Of a DNA stretch of 64,000 nt, positions 18,451 through 28,737 are shown piece by piece; position 1 is the stretch's first letter, and each line of letters begins with the position of its first letter. Position numbers and translations under genes: made by a program. The DNA is taken from positions 2,170,001 through 2,234,000 of the forward strand of contig NZ_AP027729.1 in assembly GCF_030296575.1 (NCBI RefSeq), written 5' to 3'. The notes beneath the pieces were generated by a model. The model was not told the origin of the DNA. It saw only the letters and a list, made by a program, of their open reading frames with translations, and ran no database searches. Origin of the DNA: Paraoerskovia sediminicola. GTDB lineage: Bacteria; Actinomycetota; Actinomycetes; Actinomycetales; Cellulomonadaceae.

Positions 18451-19419
18451 GTGACCGCCACCACAGCGTCCTCGCCCGCCGGCGCTCCGGCGACGCCTGA
18501 CGCGTCGTCCTTCAGCCCCCGGCGCCGCCCGCCGCGCACCCCGATGACCTGGGTCCGTGGCGGTGGCCTCAGCGCCCTGATCCTGGGGCTGCCGCTCCTG
18601 TTCGTCTTCGGGATGTTCTCCTGGTTCCCGATCGTCCGCGCGGCGATCATGAGCTTCCAGACGACGAACCTGGTCACCGACCCGGTCTTCGTCGGCTGGC
18701 AGAACTTCCAGCAGGTGCTCGCCGACCCGCTGCTGAGCACCGCCGTCCTCAACACCCTGTACTTCGCGGTGCTCGCGCTGATCTTCGGCTACCCGATCCC
18801 GCTCGTCGCGGCGGTCCTGATGAGCGAGACGAAGCGCGGCAAGGGCATCCTGTCGGCGCTCGCGTACCTGCCCGTCGTCGTGCCCCCGGTGGTCGCGGTC
18901 CTGCTCTGGAAGACGTTCTACGACGCCTCGGCGACCGGCGTGTTCAACACGATCGTCGGCTGGGTGGGCCTCGGCCCGTTCCCCTGGCTCCAGGACCCGG
19001 CGACCGCGATGCCGTCGCTCGTGCTCGAGGCGACGTGGGCCGCGGCCGGCGGGACGATCATCATCTACCTCGCGGCGCTCACCGGCGTCGCCCCCGAGCT
19101 CTACGACGCCGCCGAGGTCGACGGCGCGGGGGTCTGGCGCAAGGTCTGGCACGTGACGATGCCCCAGCTGCGCGGCGTCCTCTTCATCACCTTCATCCTC
19201 CAGATCATCGGCACGGCGCAGGTCTTCCTCGAGCCCTACCTGTTCACCGGGGGCGGGCCCGCGAACTCGACGACGACGATCATGCTGATGATCTACGACT
19301 ACGCGTTCCGGTTCGGCTCCTACGGCAAGGCCACCGCTCTGAGCCTGATGCTCGCCGCGGTCCTCGCGATCCTCTCGGTCATCTACTTCAAGGCCACGGC
19401 GAAGTGGAGCAAGTCATGA
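18451..19419 (+). CDS. Sugar ABC transporter permease (MalF-like)
   Basis: A 322-residue inner-membrane permease of the CUT1 class, with a hydrophilic N-terminus of about 45 residues and six predicted helices. The EAA loop that contacts the ATPase is visible as LYDAAEVDGAGVWRKVWHVTMPQLRG. Start is GTG at 18451 with GAAAGG upstream. The 145-bp gap after the binding-protein gene is GC-rich. Its last codons overlap the ATG of the second permease, so the two are translationally coupled. Confidence 0.9.
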   Translation: MTATTASSPAGAPATPDASSFSPRRRPPRTPMTWVRGGGLSALILGLPLLFVFGMFSWFPIVRAAIMSFQTTNLVTDPVFVGWQNFQQVLADPLLSTAVLNTLYFAVLALIFGYPIPLVAAVLMSETKRGKGILSALAYLPVVVPPVVAVLLWKTFYDASATGVFNTIVGWVGLGPFPWLQDPATAMPSLVLEATWAAAGGTIIIYLAALTGVAPELYDAAEVDGAGVWRKVWHVTMPQLRGVLFITFILQIIGTAQVFLEPYLFTGGGPANSTTTIMLMIYDYAFRFGSYGKATALSLMLAAVLAILSVIYFKATAKWSKS

Positions 19420-20468
19420 ACCAGAACCGCGCCGCGACGCCCGTCGCCGAGCACACCGCGCACGACGAGCCCGGTCACGGGTCCCGTCCCACCGGCGACG
19501 AGCGTGCCGCCGAGGTGACCGCCGCCGTCCGACCGGTCGCGAGCCTCGTCGCGGCCCGTCGCCGCAAGAAGGCCGCCGCCTCGGCGGACCAGGCGGACCG
19601 CGGCATCGTCGCCGACTCCGACTGGCGTCGCCCGAGCGTCAAGCGCGGGCTCGGCGGCGCGCACGTCCTGCTCTGGATCAGCCTGATCGTCGTCGGCCTG
19701 GGCCCGATCCTCTGGCTCGCGAAGGCCGCGATCACGCCGACGCAGGACATCCTGCGCACCCCGATGGCGATCTTCCCGAACGGGATGGACTGGGAGAACC
19801 TGTCCACCGCGTGGTTCCGGTTCGACATCGACCTGTACTTCTACAACACCCTGGTGCTGGCCCTGGGGTCGTGGGCGATGCAGATCCTTGTCGCCGCGAG
19901 CGGCGGATACGTGCTCTCGGTCCTGCGTCCGCGGTGGGGCAAGATCGTGCACGGCCTCGTGCTGGCGACGCTGTTCGTGCCGGCCGTCGTGCTGCTCGTC
20001 CCGCTGTTCCTGACGATCCTCAAGATCCCGTTCACCGACATCTCGCTCATCAACAGCTGGTGGGGCGTGTGGCTCCCCGCGGGGGCGAGCGCGTTCAACG
20101 TCGTGCTCGTCAAGAGGTTCTTCGACAACCTGCCCCGCGAGATCTTCGAGGCGGCGCGCGTCGACGGGGCCGGCCCGTTCCGGGTGGCCTGGTCGATCGT
20201 CCTGCCGATGTCGAAGCCGATCCTCGGCGTCGTCTCGGTGTTCGCGGTCATCGCGGCGTGGAAGGACTTCCTGTGGCCGCTGCTGGTGCTGCGGGACCCG
20301 CTGAAGCAGCCGCTCTCGGTGCGCCTCCCGGCCCTCGAGAACTACGTCGAGCTCGACGTGTTCATGGCAGCGCTCGCCATCTCGACCGCGCTGCCGATCG
20401 TGATCTTTCTCGTCTTCCAGCGCATGTTCCTGCGCGGCGCCGGTCTCGGCGGCGCGGTGAAGGGGTAG
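19416..20468 (+). CDS. Sugar ABC transporter permease (MalG-like)
   Basis: A 350-residue CUT1 permease partner. The first 85 residues are a long hydrophilic, Ala/Arg-rich extension, unusual for MalG-type proteins (about 280 residues). Six helices follow, with the EAA loop as IFEAARVDGAGPFRVAWSIVLPMSKP. It overlaps the previous gene by ATGA. No ATP-binding subunit is encoded nearby; actinobacterial CUT1 importers commonly share the MsiK ATPase, which would be elsewhere in the genome. Confidence 0.9.
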   Translation: MNQNRAATPVAEHTAHDEPGHGSRPTGDERAAEVTAAVRPVASLVAARRRKKAAASADQADRGIVADSDWRRPSVKRGLGGAHVLLWISLIVVGLGPILWLAKAAITPTQDILRTPMAIFPNGMDWENLSTAWFRFDIDLYFYNTLVLALGSWAMQILVAASGGYVLSVLRPRWGKIVHGLVLATLFVPAVVLLVPLFLTILKIPFTDISLINSWWGVWLPAGASAFNVVLVKRFFDNLPREIFEAARVDGAGPFRVAWSIVLPMSKPILGVVSVFAVIAAWKDFLWPLLVLRDPLKQPLSVRLPALENYVELDVFMAALAISTALPIVIFLVFQRMFLRGAGLGGAVKG

Positions 20469-20556
20469 GGGAGCGGGCGAGGCCGGAGGCTGACCGGCCC
20501 GCGCCCGGGCGAGGCGGTGGGGAGGAGAGCCCCGCCGCCTGCGACCCCCGTCCGTC

Positions 20557-20596
20557 GTCCCTGCCGGGCCCGATCCGTTGCGGGCCCGGCAGGGAC
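20557..20596. terminator. Hairpin terminator between importer operon and LacI gene
   Basis: A perfect 16-bp stem (20557-20572 with 20581-20596) and 8-base loop lies between the convergent permease and LacI genes. It is the expected end of the GH13/importer transcript and could serve both directions. Confidence 0.8.
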
Positions 20597-20609
20597 GTCT
20601 CTGCTGTCC

Positions 20610-21638
20610 TCAGCGGGTGGCCGTCAGGGGCGGGCCGGTGGTCCCACGGGCCACCAGGTGCGTCGGGAGCGTGAGGTGCACGTCCGCCGGGGCGTCCCCG
20701 ACGAGGAACCTCCGCACCAGCTCGCCGGCGGCGTGCCCCTGCTCGGTCACCGGCTGGCGCACGGTGGTCAGGTCCATGGTGTCGGCGAGCTCGTGGTCGT
20801 CCATCCCGACGAGGGAGAGGGCGTGGGGTACCGCGATGCCTGACCGACGGAGAGTCCGCAGAGCGCCGAACGCGACCTCGTCCGAGAACGCGACGACAGC
20901 GGTCGGCGGGTCGTCCAGGCTCAGGAGCCGGGCCATCCCGTCGGCTCCGCCCGTCGTGCCCCAGGGGGTCCGGACGACGAGCTCGTCGTCGGCCGCGACG
21001 TCGGCCGCGGCGAGGGCCTCGCTGAACCCGCGCAGTCGGTCGGGCGGGGCCCCGTACTCGAGGCTCCAGGTCCCGACGGCGCCGATCATCGCGACGCGCC
21101 GGTGCCCGGCGAGCAGCAGGTGCTGGGTGGCCTGCCGCGCCATCGCCACGTCGTCGATGCGCACGTGCGGGTGGTCGCCGAGCGTGCCGCCCGCCATGAC
21201 CGCGGTGACCCCCATCAGGTCGAGGCGTCGGCGCTCGTCGTCGCTGATGGGCAGGGCGATGAGGACGACCGCGTCGACCTGGCGCCGCGCGGGCAGCTCC
21301 TCGAAGAAGCGGCGCCGCTCCCGCTCGGCCTTGACCTCGTAGAGCAGGACGTCGACGTCCGCCCCGTGCAGGGCGGTCACGATCCCGTCGAGCATCGCCG
21401 AGTAGAACCAGTGGGAGAGGTTCGGGGTCACGACGGCGACGCGTCCGGTGGAACCGCGAGCGAGGCGCGCCGCGTCGGGGGAGACGGCGTAGCCGAGCTC
21501 GTCGGCGAGGGAGCGGATCCGCACCCGGGTCGTGGCGGAGACGCCGGTCGAGCCGCTGAGGGCGCGCGAGACGGTCGCGATCGAGACCCCCGCGCGCTCG
21601 GCGAGGTCGGTCATGTTGAGGTCTGCACCTTTGCCCAC
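20610..21638 (-). CDS. LacI-family transcriptional regulator
   Basis: A 342-residue LacI/GalR repressor with the helix-turn-helix MTDLAERAGVSIATVSRALSG at the N-terminus, then the effector-binding domain (RVAVVTPNLSHWFYSAMLDG, VVAFSDEVAFGALRTLRR, SLVGMDDHELADTMDLTTVRQP). I used the GTG at 21638; the ATG at 21614 is possible. It is divergent from the first secreted glucanase gene. Two operator-like dyads of one type (CGTAA-N4-TTACG) lie in the 250-bp gap, one next to each gene, arguing that this protein controls itself and the glucanases. Confidence 0.9.
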   Translation of the reverse strand: MGKGADLNMTDLAERAGVSIATVSRALSGSTGVSATTRVRIRSLADELGYAVSPDAARLARGSTGRVAVVTPNLSHWFYSAMLDGIVTALHGADVDVLLYEVKAERERRRFFEELPARRQVDAVVLIALPISDDERRRLDLMGVTAVMAGGTLGDHPHVRIDDVAMARQATQHLLLAGHRRVAMIGAVGTWSLEYGAPPDRLRGFSEALAAADVAADDELVVRTPWGTTGGADGMARLLSLDDPPTAVVAFSDEVAFGALRTLRRSGIAVPHALSLVGMDDHELADTMDLTTVRQPVTEQGHAAGELVRRFLVGDAPADVHLTLPTHLVARGTTGPPLTATR

Positions 21639-21668
21639 CCCAGCAGCATAGGTCCGGCGCAAGGATCG

Positions 21669-21682
21669 CGTAAGCGATTACG
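21669..21682. promoter_or_regulatory. LacI-type operator near the regulator gene
   Basis: CGTAAGCGATTACG has 5-bp inverted arms with a central CG and lies 30 bp upstream of the LacI start at 21638. Its arms match those of the operator at 21778, suggesting one repressor binds both. Confidence 0.65.
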
Positions 21683-21743
21683 TTCGAAGAGCGGTAGGCA
21701 ACGCGCTCGCGCTGGAAGAATGTGACCGATCCACAGCAACTCC

Positions 21744-21795
21744 TTGACAATCACACAGCCAGCGGGGCAGGGTTGATCGCGTAACCGCTTACGCG
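21744..21795 (+). promoter_or_regulatory. Promoter and LacI-type operator of the GH87-like genes
   Basis: TTGACA (21744-21749) and CAGGGT (21768-21773) with an 18-bp spacer form a plausible sigma-70 promoter. Directly downstream, CGCGTAACCGCTTACGCG (21778-21795) is a dyad with 7-bp arms overlapping the expected start of transcription, where a bound LacI protein would block it. Confidence 0.68.
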
Positions 21796-21887
21796 AAAGC
21801 GTGCTGCCGGCACCGACGCCGGCCCGTCCTCGGACGGTCAGCACGTCCTGCGTGTGCTCGCGGAGCCAGCGATCGAAGGAGATTGCC

Positions 21888-24800
21888 GTGTACCCGAACA
21901 GCTCGTCACCGCCTCGTCGGCGGTACCTCGCCTCGATCCTCGCGCTCGTGCTCGCGACCGTCGTCGGGGCGGCAGGGCTCACGGGGCTCGCGGTCCCTGC
22001 CGCCGCCGCGACCACGACCTTCGAGGCGGAGGACGCGACGCTCTCCGGTGGCGCGACCGTCGACACCGAGCACGCCGGGTATTCGGGGACGGGCTTCGTC
22101 GGCGGCCTCACCGACAGCAACCGGGGAAGCGCGTCGGTGGCCTTCGCCGTCGACGTCCCGGTCTCGGGCGACGTCGAGCTGGCCCTCCGCTACGCCAACG
22201 GGACCGGCAGCACCCGGACCCTCTCCCTGTACGACGGCGGCACGCGCCTGCGGCAGGTGGCGCTGGGCGCGTCCGGGGGCTGGGCGACGTGGTCGACGGC
22301 GACGGAGACGGTCTCGCTCAGCGCAGGAGCCCACATGCTGTCCTACCGGTTCGACACCTCGGACTCGGGCAACGTGAACCTGGACTCGCTCGCGCTGACC
22401 ACGAGCGAGGGGTCGGGTGGCGGCTCCGGCAGCGGTCCCGGCGCGACCGTGCAGGTCCCGGGCACGGGTCAGGCGGAGGACGCTGCGCTCGCGGGCGGCA
22501 CCGCGACCGACACCGAGCACCCAGGCTTTCAGGGGACGGGGTTCGTGGGCGGGTTCACCGACGCCCACCGCGGGACGGCGTCCGTCGCGTTCCGGGTCGA
22601 CGTCCCCACCGGGGGCGACCACGTCGCCACGCTGCGCTACGCCAACGGCACCGGCTCGACCCGTACGCTGACGCTCGACGTCGACGGTGCGGTCCGTCAG
22701 GTCCAGCTCCCGGCGACCGGTGGCTGGGCCGCGTGGGGCACGGCGAGCGAGACGGTGGCCCTCGCCGCCGGTGTGCACACGCTGACCTACCGGTTCGCCC
22801 AGGGTGACTCGGGCAACGTCAACCTCGACGCCCTGGAGGTCGAGCCCGTCGAGGCCGGCGGCGACCCGGACGGCGGCGGCACGCCCGGCACCGCGGGCAC
22901 CGTCGCGATCCCGGGAGGCGTCGAGCTCGAGTCCACGACCCTCGCGGGTGGCGCGGCCGTCGCGACCGACCACAGCGGCTTCCAGGGCGACGGGTTCGTC
23001 GGTGGTCTCACCGACGCCAACCGCGGCGCGAGCGTGAGCCTCGACGTCGCCACCCCGGCCGGCGCGGCCGACGACGGCCGCTACGCGCTCGACCTGCGCT
23101 ACGCCAACGGGACCGGCGCGCAGATGACGCTCTCGGTCGACGTCGACGGGAGCCCGCGCACGCGGGTCCTGCTCCCGGCCTCGGGTGGGTGGGACGCCTG
23201 GACGTCGGCACGTTCGGTGGTCGCCCTGACCCCCGGTGAGCACGAGATCACCTATCGCTTCGGCACCGCGGACTCGGGGAACGTCAACCTCGACGCGGTC
23301 TCGGTCGCGCCGACGGATGCCGCAGCCGACGGTCCTGACGGTCCCGTCGACCCCGGTGACGGCGGCGGTGACTCCGGTGACCCGGGTGACTCCGGCGGCT
23401 CGGGCGACGACGGCTCCGGCGACGGAGGCCCGGACCTCGGCCTGACCGACGTCGCGACGGTTCCGGCAGCCGCCGGCACGGTCTTCCAGGCCGAGGGCGG
23501 CTTCCATGTCGCGGGCGCCGTCGTGTCCGGCAGCGCCGTGCAGGGTCTCACCACGACCGGGGCCCGGCTCGTCGTGCCGGTCCGCGCCGCGGTCACGGGC
23601 GAGCAGACGGCGTCGGTCCGGTACAGCAACGGCACGGGAGCCGAGCAACGCCTGGTCGTCGAGGTCGACGGCCTGCCGCTCGGGTACCTCGTGCTCCCTG
23701 CGACGAGCGGCTTCGAGTCGCTCGGGATCCGTGTCGACGTGGGAGCGGGCCTGCACAGCATCGGTCTCCGCAACGACGGCACCGCGAGCGGGTCGGGGGC
23801 CCTCGCCGTCGACCACGTGACGTTGTCGGACGGCGCAGCGCTCGCCTCGCGCGGGGCGACCGTGCCGTACACGACCTACGAGGCCGAGTCCGGGTCGACG
23901 AACGCCTCGACCCTCGGCCCCGACCGCACGTTCCGCACCGTCGCCGCGGAGGCGTCGGGCCGGCAGGCCGTACGCCTCGACGGCTCCGGCGAGTACGTGC
24001 AGTGGACGCTGACCGAGCCGGCGAGCGCCCTCGTGCTGCGAGCGTCGATCCCGGACACCACGGACGGCGCCGGTCAGGACCGGACACTCGGCCTGTACGC
24101 CGACGGCACGAAGATCAAGGACGTGCCGGTGACCAGCCGGTTCTCGTGGGTCTACGGCGACTACCCGTACGGCAACCAGGTGTCGCAGGGCAAAGCCCAG
24201 CGCTTCTTCGGGGACACGCGGACGACGTTCTCGGAGCTCCCCGCGGGGACGGTGCTCCGCCTGCAGAAGGACGCCGCGTCGTCCGCCACCCGCTACGACG
24301 TCGATCTCGTCGAGACCGAGCTGCGGCCCGCCGCGATCACGAAGCCTGCCGGGTACGTCGACGTGACCTCGACGGGTGCGACCTCAGGGGGCGGCGACGA
24401 CACCGCGGCGTTCCGCACCGCCATCGAGCAGGCGCGGACCGCCGGGACGGGGGTCTGGGTGCCGCCGGGCCGGTTCACCATGAACCAGCGTGTCGACGTC
24501 CGGGACGTGTCGGTCCGCGGCGCGGGCCCGTGGTACTCCGTCGTCGGTCAGACGAACGGCAAGGGCGGGTTCTTCGGGGTCGGCAGCAACGTGACGATCG
24601 CCGACCTGATGATCGACGGCGACGTCACCGCGCGGGACGACGGCGGCACCGACGCCGCGCTCGAAGGGAACTTCGGTACCGGTTCGCTGATCCAGAACGT
24701 GTGGATCGAGCACACGAAGGTCGGGCTGTGGGGCGACGACGGCACCAACGGTCTGTTCGTGCTGGGCCTGCGGATCCGCAACACGTTCGCCGACGGGGTG

Positions 24801-25438
24801 AACCTGCACGGGGACGTGAAGAACACGAGGATCGAGCAGACCGTGGTCCGCAACACCGGGGACGACGCGCTCGCGATGTGGTCGGACGGGAGCCCGGTCA
24901 CGGACAGCGCCTTCGCGTTCAACACGGTCCACACGCCGATGCTCGGCAACGGCGTGGGGATCTACGGGGGACACGCCAACCACGCCGAGGACAACCTCAT
25001 CAGCGACACGCTCACCGGGTCGGCGGGCATCGCCGTCGGCACGCGTTTCGACCCGGCACCGCTCAGCGGCGACACCGTCGTCCAGCGCAACACGCTGACC
25101 CGGACCGGCGGCTACGAGCCCAACTGGGAGAGCGAGCTGGGCGCCGTGTGGATCTACGCCGACACCGCCGACATCACCGCCCCGGTGATCGTCCGGGACA
25201 TGGAGATCCGGGACAGCACGTACCAGGCGATCCTCGTCAGCTGGCAGAAGCGCGTCGCGGACGTGCGCGTCAGCGACGTGACGATCACCGGCACCGGGAC
25301 GACGGCGGTCGAGATCCAGACCGGTGCGGGGAAGGCGACGTTCACGGACGTCACCGTCTCGGGAGCGCCTGCCGGGATCGAGGCCTGGCCGGGCTTCACC
25401 GTCGTCGACGGGGAGGGAACTCGGGGCTCCTGCCCTGA
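21888..25438 (+). CDS. Secreted GH87-like alpha-1,3-glucanase with CBM35-type modules, one frameshift
   Basis: A secreted enzyme of 1,183 residues. The signal peptide (RRRYLASILALVLATVVGAAG...AAAA) is followed by three CBM35-type modules (about nt 22016-22412, 22470-22850, 22915-23310), each with the LRYANGTG and DSGNVNLD signatures, a Gly/Asp linker, a fourth divergent module, a beta-sandwich domain (YTTYEAESG...) and a beta-helix catalytic domain from about 24345. Asp969 (ADGVNL) and Asp992-Asp993 (NTGDD) are 23 and 24 residues apart, as in GH87 alpha-1,3-glucanases. GTG 21888 follows AAGGAGA. Adding one base to the G run at 25410-25413 gives an end at GGGNSGLLP, matching the paralogue; read as is, the frame runs to 25601. 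GH87 assignment is by motif memory. Confidence 0.75.
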
Positions 25439-25597
25439 CGCCGGCGCGCCGCGGACCAGGGCGCGGGGCGGACCGACCGCCGTCCCGCGCCCTCACCACA
25501 TGATCCACCCGCACCACCCGGACGAACTGCACAACCTGGACCACCCAGATCACCCGCACCACCAGCTGCGACACCACCCAGCGAAGGAGAACCACAC

Positions 25598-28532
25598 ATG
25601 AGGACGACGACCAGGAGGGCCGCGGGCATCGTCGCCGCGCTCGCCCTCGGCGGCAGCGGGACGGTGGCGCTCGCGGCCCCAGCGACCGCGGCCCCGGTCC
25701 CGGACGACACACCCGGGCTGCCGCTCGAGCTCGAGGCAGAGGACGCCGTCCTCGCCGGGGGAGCGGGCGTCAACCAGAACCACCTGGGCTACTCGGGCAC
25801 CGGGTTCGTCGACGGATTCATCCTCGACCACGAGGGCGAGGCGTCCGTGACGTTCACGGTCGACGTCCCGGTGGCCGGCGACTACGGCCTCAACCTGCGC
25901 TACGCCAACGGCCTGGGCAGCACCATGACCCTCTCGCAGGTCGCGAACGGCGAGGACCGGCAGATCGAGCTGCCGTCGGGTGTCGGAGCGGGCTGGGGCT
26001 TCTGGTTCGTGCACCAGGAGGAGGTCGCCCTCGAGGCGGGCGAGCAGGAGATCACGTACCGCTACGACTCGGACGACACCGGCAACGTCAACATCGACGC
26101 GATCGCCCTGACGACGATCGGTGACCTCGGCACCCCGGGGGCGGAGAGACCGACCCGGACAGCCAGGAGGGCACCGGACCCGACACCCGTTGGGACGCGG
26201 TCACCGACGTGCTGAGGACCGGCAAGGGCGCGAAGGGCGAGGGCTACCAGGCCGAGGACGCGTTCTTCGCGAACGGGGCGGTCGCCACCGGCGGCTCCGA
26301 CGGCGACGCGGCCGCGGGGGTCGACCTCGCGGCCGAGCGGTCGCGACTTGTCGTGCCCGTGAACGCGACGAAGGCGGGGACGCAGAAGGTGACGATCCGC
26401 TACGCCAACACGGGCGCCGACGCCGAGGTCGTCCTCGGCGTGGACGGCGCCGCGCTGGGCCGCGTCGCCCTTCCCGCCACGCAGGGCTGGAGCGAGGTCT
26501 CCGTCGAGGCCGACCTCCGCGCCGGCCTCGGCAGCGTCGAGCTGCGCACCCCGGGCACGGCGCTGGACGGCGCCCTGACCGTGGACTCGGTGACCCTCCA
26601 GAAGGGTGCCCCCATGGCGGAGCGCGGAGCGACCCTCCCGTACACCGAGTACGAGGCCGAGCACGGGATCACGAACGGCGAGATCCTCGAGCCCAGCCGT
26701 GAGTTCCGCACGATCGCGGCGGAGGCCTCCGGCCGCCAGGCCGTCGTGCTCGACGAGCGTGGCGACCACGTCGAGTGGACGCTGACCGCCCCGGCGAGCT
26801 CGGTCGTCCTGCGCGCGTCGATCCCCGACACCGCCGACGGCAAGGGGCAGTCCGCCACGCTGGGGCTGTACCAGGGCAAGAAGAAGCTCACCGACATCGA
26901 GGTGTCGAGCGAGCACGCGTGGGTCTACGGCGGGTACCCGTACGGGAACGACCCGTCGACCGGAGGCGCGCAGCGCTTCTTCGACGACTCCCGCGCCACC
27001 TTCCCGAAGCTTCCCGCGGGGGCGACGCTGCGCCTCGAGAAGGACGCCGCGTCGTCCGACGTCGCGTTCACCGTCGACCTGATCGACGCCGAGGTCGTCC
27101 CGGGGGCGTACGACGAGCCGGCCGGGTTCGTCGACGTCCGCGACCACGGCGCGACCCCCGACGACGGCTCCGACGACACCGCCGCCGTCCAGGCTGCGGT
27201 CGACGCCGCCAAGGACGCCGGCACGGGGGTGTGGATCCCCGCGGGGACCTTCGACGTCTCCGACCGGATCCGCGTCAACGACGTCACGGTGCGCGGTGCC
27301 GGGCCGTGGCACACGACCGTGCAGGGCACCGCGGGCAAGGGCGGGTTCTACGCGCTCGGCACGGGTGTCACCATCGCCGACCTGGCGGTGGACGGCGGTT
27401 CCACGTACCGCGACGACGCGAAGTTCGACGCGGCGTTCGAGGGCAACTTCGGTGCCGGCTCGCTCCTGCAGAACGTGTGGGCCTCGCACGCGAAGGTCGG
27501 CCTGTGGGCGGACGCCGGGACGGACGGGCTCTACGCCCTCGGCCTGCGCGTGCGCGACGTCTACGCGGACGGCGTGCACCTGCACGGCGCCGTGACGGAC
27601 ACCCACGTCGAGCACACGTCCGTGCGCAACACCGGCGACGACGCGATGGCCATGTGGTCGGCCGGGGCTCGGTGACGCGGGGCGTGTTCGCCCACGACAC
27701 CGTGCAGACCCCGCTGCTCGGCAACGGGCTCGCGATCTACGGCGGCGACTCGAACGAGGTCGCCGACAACGTCGTCCGGGACACGCTCACGGCCGCGGCC
27801 GGTGTCGCGATCAGCACCCGGTTCAACCCGGTCCCGTTCTCCGGGACCACGGTCGCCGAGCGCAACACCCTGATCCGCACGGGCGGCTGGGAGCCCAACT
27901 GGAACACCTCGTTCGGGGCGATCTGGGTCTTCTCCGACACCAGCGCGATCACGACCCCGGTGATCATCCGCGACACGAAGATCCTCGACTCCACGTACGA
28001 GGGCCTGCTGATCAGCGGCGGCCTCGAGGTCGACGGGCTGCGGATCGAGGACACGGTCATCGAGAACACCGGCTCGTTCGGCGTCGCCACGCGCGCCCCG
28101 GGCAAGCGGTACTTCGCGAACACCGTGCTCTCGGGCGTCCAGGACAACCAGGCCTGGTACTGGCCCGAGGACGAGGGCGGCAACTACGGCCTCTTCGAGG
28201 CGCTGCCCGAGGTCTGCGAGGTCACGTCGGTCGTCCACGGCGTCTGGCCGGGCGGCTTCAACGCCCAGGTCACGCTGAAGAACACCGGGGACGAGGCCGT
28301 CGAGGGCTGGGAGCTCGGGTGGCACCTCGACTCCGGCGAGAGCGTCGCGAAGCACTGGAGCGCGGACGTCGCGCAGGACGGCGACCGGGTCTCGGCGTCG
28401 AACCTGTCGTGGAACCGGGTCGTGGAGCCGGGGCAGAGCGTGACCTTCGGGTACACCGGCCGCACCAACGACGCCGACGTCACCGCGCCGGACGCGTTCA
28501 CGATGGACGGCATCCCCTGCCAGGCAGGATGA
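25598..28532 (+). CDS. Secreted GH87-like alpha-1,3-glucanase with C-terminal CBM2, two frameshifts
   Basis: A paralogue of the preceding enzyme, 978 residues after correction. Order: signal peptide (residues 1-31), one CBM35-type module (about nt 25725-26120), a divergent module, the same beta-sandwich domain (YTEYEAEHG...) and beta-helix catalytic domain (about 27115-28200), then a C-terminal CBM2-type module with two cysteines and GWELGWHL, typical of cellulose- or chitin-binding. The catalytic Asp (ADGVHL, codon 27568) and Asp-Asp (GDD, 27637-27642) keep the 23/24 spacing. One base is missing in each of the G runs 26137-26141 and 27664-27667. AAGGAG precedes the ATG; no separate promoter is evident, so it is likely cotranscribed with the first. 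Confidence 0.75.
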
Positions 28533-28564
28533 CCGCCTGACGGTCCAGCCACGCGGACCCGTGG

Positions 28565-28612
28565 GGCGGGCCCTCGCACCGGATCCTGACCGGTCCGGAG
28601 CGGGGGCCCGCC
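28565..28612 (+). terminator. Imperfect hairpin after the second glucanase gene
   Basis: GGCGGGCCC (28565-28573) pairs with GGGCCCGCC (28604-28612), with further partial pairing inside (ACCGG with CCGGT). It lies 33 bp after the stop and is the likely end of the glucanase transcript. Confidence 0.55.
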
Positions 28613-28737
28613 TCTCGGCGTGACCCTGGGCGCTGCCGGGCGGGCGCGCGATCTGACGCCCTGTCGGGTCGACATCACACCTCGAGCGACCGATTCCGGC
28701 GCCCCCCGAGCCCCCGCGGCCGGTCGCGAGGGGGACA

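Noticed and set aside
25439..25601. Histidine/proline-rich C-terminal tail on the first GH87-like enzyme
   Set aside because: It appears only if the sequence is read without correcting the G run at 25410-25413. With one added base the protein ends at 25438 in GGGNSGLLP, matching the paralogue's GGNYGL; the His-rich part is then the intergenic leader of the next gene.
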